Assembly: GCA_026982175.1 (NCBI GenBank)
Contig: JALSHP010000357.1
Span: forward strand, 1-43,146
Length of the DNA: 43,146 nucleotides
Direction: 5' to 3'
Source of the DNA: Campylobacteraceae bacterium
GTDB lineage: Bacteria; Campylobacterota; Campylobacteria; Campylobacterales; Sulfurovaceae
The position numbers and the translations under genes were made by a program. Below are positions 23,638 to 33,165 of the stretch, piece after piece (position 1 is the stretch's first letter; every line of letters begins with the position of its first letter). The notes below the pieces were generated by a model. It saw only the letters and a program-made list of their open reading frames with translations, was not told the origin of the DNA and made no database searches.

Positions 23638-25010
23638 TATATTTCTCCTTGGTTAAGTATGCTTCTAAGTTCAAAAACTTTGGCATTTCGGTCATTTTTT
23701 GCAGTTAAGAGTTTGAGAAGTACCTCTAACTCTTTGGATTGTTTTATCAGTACATCAGAGATGGATGTTATGCCCTCTTTATAACGTTCTTGATAGTTTT
23801 CATAAACTTGTGATGCAAAGGTTAATTGGCTTTCAAGACTCATAATCTCTGCGGTTTTACTTTTTGCTTCAGTTTGTAATTTGGCAATTTTCAAGCCAAT
23901 TCCTTTTTGGGCTAAATTAACTTGGTCACGCACTTTTAGGTTCTCAACTTTTGCTTTTTCTAAATTATGTTTGTCAATATTACCATTAAAAAGATTCCAC
24001 TCTAGTTGTACGCCTACAGTATAAAAATCTTTGTCGATGAAATCATTGAAAGGTTTATCATCCGATGAGCCATACTCTCCAAATGCACCAACTGTGGGTA
24101 AAAAATCTGCTTTTTTGGTCTCTATGACCATATCGGTAATCTCTACGCCTAGCTTTGCTTTTTGAATATCTAGATTATTGGCTAAAAACTCTTCAACGTT
24201 TATTTCTGGCATCGCTAGACTCTCTGTAGTGTCAATAATAGAAGTAACATTTTGATTGAGTAAAAAAGAGAGATATTGGTAGGCTAATTCTTTGTTATAA
24301 TTTGCTTGGGTGAGCATACTTTGAGCTTCTGCTTTGCGTGTTTGTACCTCTAAAATATCTATCTCTTTGGCAAACCCTTCCTCTTGCATACTCATAACAA
24401 TGTTTTCTAATTGCTCAATATTAGAGAGTATATTGCTTAAGTTTTGAATATATTGATTGATAAGAGAAATGTCATAAAAGGTTTTACTGGTTTGAAATAT
24501 TTTTTCATTAAGTATTTTAGAGCTATCGAGTTGGCTCATGTGTTCTAATGCCTTGGTTATTTTCCCATATTGTTCTAGTTTCCCAGCAGTATAGAGTGGC
24601 ACCATATAGCTAATGGTCGTTTGAAAATGATTTCTTGCATCAGGGTAGTTTAAATCTTTAGGTTGAACAGGTAGTGGATTTGTTTGCCCTGACATATCAA
24701 ACTCTGAAAATCCAAAATCCCCAAATGCCGCTTCACGACTTTTAAGTTTAAATCCAAAAATATTTCCTGCATCATTGGAGCGTAAGGCTTGAAGATTAAG
24801 ATCAACCTTACCATATTTATGTCCTGAAGCACTTTTTGCTTCATAAGTTTTAATTTGTTCATTAAATTTAGAAATTTTTAACTCTAGGTTATTCTTTTTC
24901 ATAATTTTTAATGCTTCATCTAAGGAGAGGTTTTTAATCTCATGGGCATGTAAGCTACTTGTAAGTACCAAGACTATTGATAAGAGCGTTATGCTTTTTT
25001 TAATATACAT
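23637..25010 (-). CDS. TolC-family outer membrane factor of the RND operon
   Basis: An outer-membrane/periplasmic channel for the tripartite exporter, 457 aa. A signal peptide (about 1-22, ending SSLHA) precedes LSLDEALKIMKKNNLEL, the family's N-terminal helix signature; two repeats rich in coiled coil follow. It is the first gene of the operon tolC-adaptor-RND-N-RND-C. AAAGGA lies seven bases before the ATG at 25010, and an AT-rich promoter region with a palindrome lies upstream. The order with the channel first is common in metal-type RND operons. Confidence 0.9.
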   Translation of the reverse strand: MYIKKSITLLSIVLVLTSSLHAHEIKNLSLDEALKIMKKNNLELKISKFNEQIKTYEAKSASGHKYGKVDLNLQALRSNDAGNIFGFKLKSREAAFGDFGFSEFDMSGQTNPLPVQPKDLNYPDARNHFQTTISYMVPLYTAGKLEQYGKITKALEHMSQLDSSKILNEKIFQTSKTFYDISLINQYIQNLSNILSNIEQLENIVMSMQEEGFAKEIDILEVQTRKAEAQSMLTQANYNKELAYQYLSFLLNQNVTSIIDTTESLAMPEINVEEFLANNLDIQKAKLGVEITDMVIETKKADFLPTVGAFGEYGSSDDKPFNDFIDKDFYTVGVQLEWNLFNGNIDKHNLEKAKVENLKVRDQVNLAQKGIGLKIAKLQTEAKSKTAEIMSLESQLTFASQVYENYQERYKEGITSISDVLIKQSKELEVLLKLLTAKNDRNAKVFELRSILNQGEI

Positions 25011-25047
25011 AAGTAATCCTTTAATGGAATAAGTTTAAATTATTAAA

Positions 25048-25053
25048 ATTATA
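25048..25053 (-). promoter_or_regulatory. putative -10 element of the tolC-RND operon
   Basis: Read on the minus strand as TATAAT, 38 bases upstream of the start at 25010, within a very AT-rich gap. In such composition a chance match is possible. Confidence 0.3.
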
Positions 25054-25095
25054 ATTAAATGTTGTTAAAATCAGTTGAAATGATTAAAATTACTT

Positions 25096-25121
25096 ATGAT
25101 ATAGTAATATTATTATATCAT
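25096..25121. repeat. 26-bp near-perfect palindrome upstream of the tolC-RND operon
   Basis: ATGATATAGTAAT is followed immediately by ATTATTATATCAT, its reverse complement except at one position. It lies 86-111 bases upstream of the operon start. A TetR-like or other dimeric regulator site would look like this, though the AT-rich background lowers confidence. Confidence 0.45.
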
Positions 25122-25239
25122 TATTAATGTTAAATTATAATTTTTATTGATACTTAAAAATTTATAATAAGAAAAAGTAGATTAAAAGTGAGTTTATTTA
25201 AAGTAAAGTGAGAATAAATAGAGGAAATAGTTAAAAGAA

Positions 25240-25265
25240 AGAGCCTCTCTTTTGAAAGACTCTTC
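25240..25265 (-). terminator. serA terminator
   Basis: On the minus strand, AAGAGTCTTTC and GAGAGGCTCTT form an 11-bp stem (two G-U) around AAAA, followed by TCTTTTAAC. It begins 18 bases after the serA stop. Confidence 0.65.
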
Positions 25266-25283
25266 TATTTTTAAAGTATTAAA

Positions 25284-26873
25284 TTAAATGGTAACATAGT
25301 TGACACTAATACAAGCATCAAGTTTTGAAAGTTCGCTAATAACTTCTTTTGTAATGGTGTTGTCAATATTGACGACAGCTAAAGCGTGAGATTTATTATC
25401 TCTACCAAGTCTAAAGTCTGCAATGTTGAGTCCATGAGATGAAACAATACGACCTACATCACCAATGACACCAGGAACATCGGTATTTCTAAAGAAAATT
25501 AAATTTCCTTTTGGCTCTAAGTCTAGTTTATAGCCATCAATGTCCATAATACGTAAAGTTTGCTCACCAAATACTGTTCCTGCAATAAAGAAGTCACCGC
25601 TGTCAGTAGTTACTTTAAGGCTCACTTTATTAGTGAGTCCAGAGTTATTAACAGCAGTCTCTTTGATAAGCTTTATGTTACGTTCTTGGGCAACAAACTC
25701 TGCGTTAACATAGTTCACTTTGTCTTGAAGTGATTCGCTAAGTACACCTACAGTAGCAAAGGTAGAAAGCGATTCTAAATAGTCAGAAACATCCCCTTTA
25801 GTTGTTACTTTAATGCTTTTGACTTTATCACGTGTAACTTGTGCCGCAATATTTCCCATCTTTTGAATAAGCTCTAAGTAAGGACGTAGAAAGTCAGGAA
25901 GTTCACTCTCTTTAATAGGCAAGTTTAAAGCATTAGGATAGGCAATGTTTTTAGCTGCTTCAATGGCATTAGATGCTGCTTGAATGGCAATGTTTTGTTG
26001 AGACTCTTTAGTGTTCGCCCCTAAGTGAGGAGTAACAGTAACATTGTCTAAGTCTAAAAGAGGATGGTCAATGGCTGGTTCTTTGTTAAAAACATCAATC
26101 CCTGCCATGTGAATTTTACCAGAAGTTAAGCCTTCGAGTAGGGCATCTTCATTAAAAAGTCCCCCTCTAGCACAGTTAATCAGTACCACACCATCTTTCA
26201 TCTTTGCAATTTCAGCTTTGTCAATGATGCCTAAGGTCTCTTTGTTTTTAGGGGTGTGAATCGTAATAATGTCACAGGCTAAAATATCATCAAAGTTTTT
26301 AGTGTAAGCAATATCCATATCAGTGGCTTTTCTAGGGTCAATGTAAGGGTCATAGGCAACTACATCCATCTCAAATGCTTTGGCTCTTTTTCCTACACGT
26401 GAACCAATGTTTCCAAAACCAATGATTCCTAATTTTTTACCGTAGAGTTCAGTACCATACCAATCTTGTCGTCTCCAAACTCGGTCTAACTTAAGATTGT
26501 TATGGGCATAAGGAAATTGACGAACACATGAAAGCATATGCGTGAGGGTAAGCTCAACAGCTGCAATGGTATTAGCAGTTGGTACGTTCATTACAACAAT
26601 ACCTTTTTTGCTACAACCCTCAATGTCAACATTGTCTACACCAACACCTGCACGAACAACAGATTTTATTTTATGAGCATTCTCCAAAAAGAATTGGTCA
26701 ACATCAGTAGAAGAACGGGTAATGGCAACATCAGCAAGAGGAATAATTTCTGTGATGAGCTTTTCTTTAGGCTCATCAGCAGCATTAATAAGGTTTATAT
26801 CGGCATCATTTGCGAGAATATCCAAGCCTTTTTGGTGGATATGGTCGCAAACTACAATGGTAATTTTAGACAT
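25284..26873 (-). CDS. serA: D-3-phosphoglycerate dehydrogenase
   Basis: The first step of serine synthesis, oxidising 3-phosphoglycerate with NAD+. It is the long form, 529 aa. The substrate-binding domain holds RAGVGVDNVDIEG; the Rossmann motif is GIIGFGNIGSRVGKRA; NCARGG and the catalytic His region PHLGANTKESQ follow. The intervening allosteric substrate-binding domain (about 320-450) and a C-terminal ACT domain (about 455-529, VIGDVGRIVSSHGLNIADF) indicate possible serine feedback. It lies 12 bases after rpsA and has a terminator. Confidence 0.96.
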   Translation of the reverse strand: MSKITIVVCDHIHQKGLDILANDADINLINAADEPKEKLITEIIPLADVAITRSSTDVDQFFLENAHKIKSVVRAGVGVDNVDIEGCSKKGIVVMNVPTANTIAAVELTLTHMLSCVRQFPYAHNNLKLDRVWRRQDWYGTELYGKKLGIIGFGNIGSRVGKRAKAFEMDVVAYDPYIDPRKATDMDIAYTKNFDDILACDIITIHTPKNKETLGIIDKAEIAKMKDGVVLINCARGGLFNEDALLEGLTSGKIHMAGIDVFNKEPAIDHPLLDLDNVTVTPHLGANTKESQQNIAIQAASNAIEAAKNIAYPNALNLPIKESELPDFLRPYLELIQKMGNIAAQVTRDKVKSIKVTTKGDVSDYLESLSTFATVGVLSESLQDKVNYVNAEFVAQERNIKLIKETAVNNSGLTNKVSLKVTTDSGDFFIAGTVFGEQTLRIMDIDGYKLDLEPKGNLIFFRNTDVPGVIGDVGRIVSSHGLNIADFRLGRDNKSHALAVVNIDNTITKEVISELSKLDACISVNYVTI

Positions 26874-26885
26874 TAATAGCAGTTC

Positions 26886-28550
26886 CTACTTTCGTTTAAA
26901 ATCGCCAAAAGCATCACCTAAAGTCATGCTGTCATCTTGCTCAGAATTAAGTTTGTCAAGTGCTTCACGCTCTTCTTGACGTTCAAGTCTTCTTACAGAA
27001 ATTCTAATTCTATCAGATTTAGCATCAATGAAAGAGATTACTGCTCTAATCTCTTGACCTTTTTCAACCTCTTCTTCTTTAAGAGGGTGTAAATCATCAA
27101 GTCTTAGTAAGGCATCAACCCCTGGTTCAATAGAGACAAAAATACCAAAGTCTTTTTTATCTTTTACTGTACCTGTAACAATGTCACCAAGTTTATGCTC
27201 TTTAGCAAAAGCAGCTACTGGAGACTCTTGCATTGCTCGAACACTAAGAGAAACTTTACCTTGGTCTCTGTCAATTTTAATAATTTTAACTTCAACTTCA
27301 TCACCAGATTTATACACCTCTTTAGCAGGTTCTGATTTTTCCCAAGATAACTCTTGATTATGAAGAAGACCTTCAACTGCACCAATTTTAAGGAATGCTC
27401 CAAAATCAGTTACTGATGAAACTGTACCTGTAATGATGTCACCGACTCTGTTAGCTGAAGCAAATTGGTCAATTGGTTTAGGCAATAAAGTTTTTCTTGA
27501 AACTCTAAGTCTTCTTTGTTGTTTATCAATTTCAATAATTTGAACATCAATCACTTGGTCAATCTCAATGTGATCTTTTGGATGTTTAACATTTTTTTCC
27601 CAAGAGAGTTCAGATACGTGTAAGAATGCTTCTAAATCTTCACCTAAATCAACAAATGCACCATAAGGCTCAATGTTTGAAACAGTTACAGATACAGTAT
27701 CACCTGCTCTTAGCGTATTGTCAATATCTTTCCATGGGTCAAGGTTTGCTTCCTTAATAGAAAGAGAGAGGTGTCGTTTCTTTTTATCATACTCAATGGC
27801 AATAACATTAACTTCATCACCCTCTTTGTAGTATTTAGAAGGGTTAACTGGTCCTTTGTGAGAAATTTGAGAGTAGTGAACCAAACCGTCCATACCACCA
27901 ACATCAACAAACATACCATAAGAAGTAATCTTTTTAATGGTACCAACAACAACTGCTTTGTTTTCTAGTAATCTGTCTACAATCTCTTGTGTCTCAGCTT
28001 TTTCACGTTCAATAAGTGCTTTTCTTGAAACAACCACAGAGTTTTTCTCTTTGTCAACTTTAACAATAAGTGCTTTTACTTGTTTTCCAATTGGGTCAAC
28101 TTTGTAAGAGATGTAAGAGAGTGTTCTTGGCATAAAGAACTCTAAACCAGAGACATCTACAACAAATCCACCTTTATTCTTTTTAGTAATTGTACCTTCG
28201 ACAACATACTCTTGTTCTTCATCATACTCTTCAATAAACTCAGCTAAAGCGGCTCTTTGCTCTGCTAATTCATAAGAAACACTTGGTCTTTCACCTCTTT
28301 GTCCTGTGATAACCACTTGAATGGTTTCACCCTCTTTAAAGAAAAGTTCACCATCTTCATCTCTAATTTGATCCAATGACATAAGTGCTTCATTTTTACG
28401 ACCAATATCAATAACTACTTGATTGTCTTCCTCAATTATCTTAACGATAGTACCATCTACTAAATCACTTTTACTGTCTGTTTTTTTGAACGACTCCTCG
28501 AGCATCGCTCCAAAATCTACGTCTTCTATTTCGATATCTTCGAATTTCAT
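26886..28550 (-). CDS. rpsA: 30S ribosomal protein S1
   Basis: An mRNA-binding ribosomal protein with six S1/OB repeats over about 35-540, such as GTITKKNKGGFVVDVSGLEFFMPRT-like and GTVSSVTDFGAFLKIGAVEG-like units. The start is the ATG at 28550 (MKFEDIEIEDVDFG), nine bases after AAGGA; an in-frame TTG three codons upstream abuts that ribosome site and is unlikely. The length is 554 aa. It has its own TATAAT at 28591-28586 and is followed closely by serA. Position downstream of ispH matches other Campylobacterota. Confidence 0.96.
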   Translation of the reverse strand: MKFEDIEIEDVDFGAMLEESFKKTDSKSDLVDGTIVKIIEEDNQVVIDIGRKNEALMSLDQIRDEDGELFFKEGETIQVVITGQRGERPSVSYELAEQRAALAEFIEEYDEEQEYVVEGTITKKNKGGFVVDVSGLEFFMPRTLSYISYKVDPIGKQVKALIVKVDKEKNSVVVSRKALIEREKAETQEIVDRLLENKAVVVGTIKKITSYGMFVDVGGMDGLVHYSQISHKGPVNPSKYYKEGDEVNVIAIEYDKKKRHLSLSIKEANLDPWKDIDNTLRAGDTVSVTVSNIEPYGAFVDLGEDLEAFLHVSELSWEKNVKHPKDHIEIDQVIDVQIIEIDKQQRRLRVSRKTLLPKPIDQFASANRVGDIITGTVSSVTDFGAFLKIGAVEGLLHNQELSWEKSEPAKEVYKSGDEVEVKIIKIDRDQGKVSLSVRAMQESPVAAFAKEHKLGDIVTGTVKDKKDFGIFVSIEPGVDALLRLDDLHPLKEEEVEKGQEIRAVISFIDAKSDRIRISVRRLERQEEREALDKLNSEQDDSMTLGDAFGDFKRK

Positions 28551-28585
28551 GTTTGCCAATCCTTGCTTGTGCCTAAATTTTCGCT

Positions 28586-28591
28586 ATTATA
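28586..28591 (-). promoter_or_regulatory. putative -10 element of rpsA
   Basis: Minus-strand TATAAT, 35 bases upstream of the rpsA ATG, in the 149-bp gap after ispH. No clear -35. Confidence 0.45.
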
Positions 28592-28662
28592 CTCTTTTTT
28601 ATTTAATGCTATATGAAAGTGTGAAAATATGGTGCTTAGCTAGTTTAAGTTTTTAAAATTAA

Positions 28663-28690
28663 CACTATTAATTAGGAAATATTAATAGTG
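28663..28690 (-). terminator. probable terminator after ispH
   Basis: CACTATTAAT (28663-28672) and ATTAATAGTG (28681-28690) form a perfect 10-bp stem around an 8-base loop, followed on the minus strand by TTAATTTTAAAAAC. It begins 9 bases after the ispH stop, so ispH readthrough into rpsA is probably limited. Confidence 0.6.
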
Positions 28691-28699
28691 CTTTGGATA

Positions 28700-29533
28700 T
28701 TAAGCAATCTCTTTTATTTTGTTAATGACATTTTGTACAATCCAGTCAGGAGTAGAGGCACCTGCTGAAACACCACAAAGGTTTTTGTCATTAAACCAAG
28801 TAGGGTCTAGTTCTGATTCGTTCTCAATTAAGTAGCTATCGGGACAATCTTTTTCTGAAATACTGTGTAACATTTTAGTATTAGAAGAGTGTTTACCACC
28901 AATAACAATCATCACATCTGCTTTTTTAGCCAATTCAGCAGCTGCATCTTGATTTTCAAAGGTTGCATTACAGATGGTATTAAAAACACGAACTTCTCGA
29001 TGGGTTTGTATAAGTGCCGAGACAATTTTGGCAAAATCTTCAGGTTTTTTAGTTGTTTGAGAGACCACAGCCACTTTGCTCTTTAAAGGTAATTTAGTCA
29101 ACTCTTTAGGCTCAAGTACAATAAAAGCATCCTCTGCTTTATTGGCATAAGAGACTACCCCTTTAATTTCAGGATGTGCTTTATCTCCAAATATCACGAT
29201 GGAGTAGCCCTCATTACTCATCTTTTCGACAATATTTTGTGGGGTTGTTACATAAGGACAGGTTGCATCAATGATTTTATTTTTTTGCTTTTTAAGAAGT
29301 GCTAACTCACCTTTAGGAATACCATGGGTACGAATCACCACCGCATTGTCATTTTTAATATCGTTAATATTCTCAACGAGTCCAATATTAAACCCCTCTT
29401 TAAGACGATTTATCTCATCTTTATTGTGAATGAGTGGACCATAGGTAAAAGAGTTTTTATGCTCTTCTGCAATCTCAATGGCACGTTTGACACCATAACA
29501 AAATCCATAACTCGATGCAAGTTCTATTTTCAT
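28700..29533 (-). CDS. ispH: 4-hydroxy-3-methylbut-2-enyl diphosphate reductase
   Basis: The last step of the MEP isoprenoid pathway, an iron-sulfur enzyme. I choose the ATG at 29533 (MKIELASSYGFCYGVKRAIE), eight bases after AGAGG; a second ATG at 29539 would be too close to that site. Length is 277 aa. The three cluster cysteines appear in YGFCYGVKRA (C12), IIDATCPYV (about 94) and NTICNATFENQ (about 190); the HxE and SN segments of the active site are also present. It follows aroA by 12 bases. Confidence 0.96.
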   Translation of the reverse strand: MKIELASSYGFCYGVKRAIEIAEEHKNSFTYGPLIHNKDEINRLKEGFNIGLVENINDIKNDNAVVIRTHGIPKGELALLKKQKNKIIDATCPYVTTPQNIVEKMSNEGYSIVIFGDKAHPEIKGVVSYANKAEDAFIVLEPKELTKLPLKSKVAVVSQTTKKPEDFAKIVSALIQTHREVRVFNTICNATFENQDAAAELAKKADVMIVIGGKHSSNTKMLHSISEKDCPDSYLIENESELDPTWFNDKNLCGVSAGASTPDWIVQNVINKIKEIA

Positions 29534-29545
29534 AATCATAACCTC

Positions 29546-30832
29546 TTAATTTATATTGGCAATTTGAGTGAGTATATCGAAAAAATTTGGAAATGAAGTT
29601 TCAATACAAGCTGTATCTTCAATATTCATTTTAGCTATCAATCCAGCAATGGCAAAACTCATCGCAATTCGGTGGTCTCCATGACTATTAATAGTAGCAG
29701 GTTTTATTTCTCCTCCAATAATCTCATATCCATCTTCATGCTCTAGATTTTGTATGGCACAACTATTTAAACCTGTTAGTACGGTTGAAATACGGTCACT
29801 CTCTTTGACTCTAAGTTCTTTGGCATTTTTAACCACACTTGTTCCCTTAGCTGTTGCCATAGCAATAGAGAGGGCAGGGAGTTCATCAATCAGCCATGCA
29901 ATATTTTTTTCTACAGTGATAGCATTAAGTTGACCATTATAATTAATCTCTATATCTCCGATAGGCTCATAGATATTTTCTTTTTCGATATAGCTGATTT
30001 TTGCACCCATCTTCTCTAATGCTTTATATGCTTCTATACGGGTAGGGTTTAAAGTGACATTTTTAATTGTAGTGGTGGCATTGGGCGTAATGGCAGCGGC
30101 TACAGCAAAAAAGAAACCACTTGATGGGTCAGCAGGGACAGTAATGTTAAGTGGATTTAATGGTTTTTCTAAAGGTTCAATTTTAATCCAACCATCTTCT
30201 TGAAGCGTAACAGAAGCACCCATACCTGAAAGCATTCGCTCTGTATGGTCACGTGAGAGAAGGGACTCTTTATAGTAAGAGGGACTATCGGCTTGAAGTG
30301 CTGCTAAGATAAGTGCAGATTTCACTTGGGCAGAGTCAATTGGAGATTCATATTTAAAAGAGCTTAAATTACCCCCACGAATGGCTAAAGGGGCTAAGTT
30401 TCCCTCTTCTCTACCATCAATTTTTGCACCTATACTTCGCAAAGGAATTGCCACACGGTTCATGGGACGGGAACGTAAATATTTGTCACCTGTTAAGATA
30501 AATGAACCCTCAATTCCTGAAAGGAGACCAGCATAGAGTCTCATTCCTGTTCCAGCATTACCACAATCTAAGATGTTTGAGGGTTCAGATAGCTTAGTAG
30601 GAGGGGTAATCTCTATATTCGCCCCCTCTCTTTTTACTTTCGCTCCTAGCTGTTGGGCAATGGAGAGTGAAGCCAAAGTGTCTTCTCCTAAAAGAAAATT
30701 TTTAATGCTTGAGGGTTTGTTCGAGAGCAAAGAGAACATCGCACAACGATGAGAGATGGACTTATCAGCAGCAATCTCTGCACACTCTAAGGTAAATGAT
30801 TCCGTTTTAGGAGAGACTATGACATTTTTCAT
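29546..30832 (-). CDS. aroA: 3-phosphoshikimate 1-carboxyvinyltransferase (EPSP synthase)
   Basis: The sixth step of the shikimate pathway, joining phosphoenolpyruvate and shikimate-3-phosphate. 428 aa. DKSISHRCAMFS near residue 23 holds the catalytic lysine and phosphate binders; LDCGNAGTGMRLYAG and the C-terminal ELRVKESDR with GDHRIAMSFA are diagnostic. The start overlaps the pheT stop by four bases (ATGA). Confidence 0.97.
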   Translation of the reverse strand: MKNVIVSPKTESFTLECAEIAADKSISHRCAMFSLLSNKPSSIKNFLLGEDTLASLSIAQQLGAKVKREGANIEITPPTKLSEPSNILDCGNAGTGMRLYAGLLSGIEGSFILTGDKYLRSRPMNRVAIPLRSIGAKIDGREEGNLAPLAIRGGNLSSFKYESPIDSAQVKSALILAALQADSPSYYKESLLSRDHTERMLSGMGASVTLQEDGWIKIEPLEKPLNPLNITVPADPSSGFFFAVAAAITPNATTTIKNVTLNPTRIEAYKALEKMGAKISYIEKENIYEPIGDIEINYNGQLNAITVEKNIAWLIDELPALSIAMATAKGTSVVKNAKELRVKESDRISTVLTGLNSCAIQNLEHEDGYEIIGGEIKPATINSHGDHRIAMSFAIAGLIAKMNIEDTACIETSFPNFFDILTQIANIN

Positions 30833-33165
30833 CGAAGGGCTGCTCCATGGTCACTTTCGATTTTGCTTATAATGCGCTTGATGGTCTCTTCAATGGCTTC
30901 ATCACTTAGTGTCTCTTCTTCTGATTGGATAAAAAAGCGTAAGGATAAACTTTTTTCTTCTCCTAGTGCTTCATCTTGATAGACATCAACAGGATAATAC
31001 TTTTTAAGTAGCGGTAAATTTAAAGTTTTTATTGATAATGCTACTTGCGTATAGTGAATATCTTTATTGATAACAAAACTTAAATCTTTATAGACCCCTT
31101 GAAATTTGGAAATAGCATGAGCATTAATATGTTTAGGAACTAAGGCATTGAAATCTATTTCAGCTACAAAAGTCTCTTTTAAATCAAAGTCATCACAAAC
31201 GCTAGGATGAACTTTGGTTAAATAACCACATATTTTATTATCTATAATAATATCAGCTGATTGATAAGGATGGATGAGTCCATTTGTTTCATTCGATTTT
31301 TTAAGTTCAAAGTTTCCAACAATAGAGCTGATTTTTTTAAGAAAAAGTTCAAAATTAATAGAAGAAGGCTTTCCTGCATTCGAAACATTTTCAGACTCTG
31401 ATTGCCCTGCATAAATTAAACTTAATACCTCTTTCTCTTCACGATACTCATTGAAAATTGTACCAATCTCAAAAAGTGCTGTTGACTTTTTAGAGTAGCT
31501 AACATTACGTTTGGCTGCTTGTAAAAGGTTAATAAGCGTGGTAGTTCTAAGGGTATTTAAATCCGTAGTAATAGGGTTAATAATGTCTAGTTTTTCATTA
31601 ATAATACTAAAATCATAAGCTTTCAAAAGTTTTTTGTCGGCAAAGGCAAAAGAGATACTCTCATCAAATCCAGCTGAGACGGCACGTGAACGTAATGCTT
31701 TTTTAGCATGATACTTCTGCATACTTTTATTAATTCGATTTTTCTCAACAAATTTTAAAGCTTTGGCTTCAATATTGTCAATACCAATAATACGCACTAT
31801 CTCTTCGGTAATATCTTGAATATTTTCAATGTCATGTCGATAGGGAGGAATAGTGATGCCAAAACTATCTTCTATTGAAGTCTGTACGCCAAAGTTTAAT
31901 GCTTTTAAAATATTGATAATTTCCATTTTAGGAATTTTATTACCAATGATTTCACAAATCTCTTCGGCTGAGACAGTAGTAATAGTAGGTTCAAGCTCCT
32001 CTTTTACAGAAAGTGTACCTTCAAAAAGTTTTGAATTATAATAAGTTTCAAATAGATACGTTAAATAGGTGATTCCAAAAGATAAATTAGGCTCTGATCC
32101 ACGAGAAGTATTATAGTAAAGCTCATCTGTTTGTATTTTCTGTTCAGAGACCACATCCACAATATGTTTGGGGTTGACATAAGAGGCCTGAAAAAGTACT
32201 TGTGTCGATTTACCTGTTGTTTTAGAAGCCTCTTCTTGATGAATTCCTAAGTAGGCAGCTTTTTTATCATTGAGTGAAATGTGAATAACATCATTTACAT
32301 TTTGGGCAGTTATAATAAGTTTTTCATCATTTTCAAAATCAAGATGGCTTACGTCATAGGCACGTAAAATAACTCCTGTGGTATGGATAATATATTGTAA
32401 AAAGTTATCTATGGGGGTAGTACTTAATTTGTCAATAAACCCTAAACGTAATAAAAACAGTAAAGAGGTGTCTAGATTGTTAACATTTGCCATAGCAAAT
32501 TCTAAAGAAGCATTAATCTCCCCTTTACTTGTTAATTTAGCGACTCTTGCCAAACCAATTTTCTCTTGGTTTTGGCTCTCATACTCAAAGCTTTTCATGG
32601 GAATATTTAAAGCGGCTGATAAATCTCGTGCCACCCCATGCACAGAGAGACAATCTCCACGGTTAGCTGTTAATTCAATTTCAATGACGGTATCAGCTAT
32701 TTTTTTGTACTCATTTAGCTCTTTCCCTACAACAAGCTCACCAATGGTCTCATCTAAAACCATGATACCATCACCAAGATTAGGCAGTCCTAGTTCAGAA
32801 GCAGAACAGACCATCCCTTCTGATTCTACGCCACGAAGTTTTGCATGTTTAATCTCAAAATCTTCACCCAGTTTTGCACCAATACACGCAACAGCAACAT
32901 ATTCTGCGTCAACTACATTGGCAGCTCCACAAACAATTTGACGTTGCATCCCTGCACCCACTTCAATTTGACAAACATTGAGCTTGTCAGCATCGGGATG
33001 CTTTTCACAAGAGAGTATTTTCCCCACAACAATTTTTTGAGGAATAGTATAGGTTTTAATGTTATCAACTTCTAAGCCAATGGCATTAAGTGTTTTAAAA
33101 AGGGTTTCATCTGATACTTCTGAAATATCTAAAAAATTTTCTAACCAAGTTCGTGTAATTATCAT
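30829..33165 (-). CDS. pheT: phenylalanine-tRNA ligase beta subunit
   Basis: The large subunit of the alpha2-beta2 PheRS that recognises tRNA-Phe and edits mischarged tyrosine. 778 aa. Domain order is as expected: N-terminal helix, EMAP/OB tRNA-binding domain (about 38-150, with CEKHPDADKLNVCQIEVG), B3/B4 editing domain, B5 domain (about 395-470, IPPYRHDIENIQDITEEIVRIIG), catalytic-like core, and C-terminal FDX-ACB domain (about 685-778). It overlaps both pheS and aroA by four bases. Confidence 0.97.
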   Translation of the reverse strand: MIITRTWLENFLDISEVSDETLFKTLNAIGLEVDNIKTYTIPQKIVVGKILSCEKHPDADKLNVCQIEVGAGMQRQIVCGAANVVDAEYVAVACIGAKLGEDFEIKHAKLRGVESEGMVCSASELGLPNLGDGIMVLDETIGELVVGKELNEYKKIADTVIEIELTANRGDCLSVHGVARDLSAALNIPMKSFEYESQNQEKIGLARVAKLTSKGEINASLEFAMANVNNLDTSLLFLLRLGFIDKLSTTPIDNFLQYIIHTTGVILRAYDVSHLDFENDEKLIITAQNVNDVIHISLNDKKAAYLGIHQEEASKTTGKSTQVLFQASYVNPKHIVDVVSEQKIQTDELYYNTSRGSEPNLSFGITYLTYLFETYYNSKLFEGTLSVKEELEPTITTVSAEEICEIIGNKIPKMEIINILKALNFGVQTSIEDSFGITIPPYRHDIENIQDITEEIVRIIGIDNIEAKALKFVEKNRINKSMQKYHAKKALRSRAVSAGFDESISFAFADKKLLKAYDFSIINEKLDIINPITTDLNTLRTTTLINLLQAAKRNVSYSKKSTALFEIGTIFNEYREEKEVLSLIYAGQSESENVSNAGKPSSINFELFLKKISSIVGNFELKKSNETNGLIHPYQSADIIIDNKICGYLTKVHPSVCDDFDLKETFVAEIDFNALVPKHINAHAISKFQGVYKDLSFVINKDIHYTQVALSIKTLNLPLLKKYYPVDVYQDEALGEEKSLSLRFFIQSEEETLSDEAIEETIKRIISKIESDHGAALR

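Noticed and set aside
32378..32941. Long antisense frame (187 codons) inside pheT
   Set aside because: Its length reflects pheT codon structure; pheT is intact with all domains, and the antisense frame has no family resemblance.
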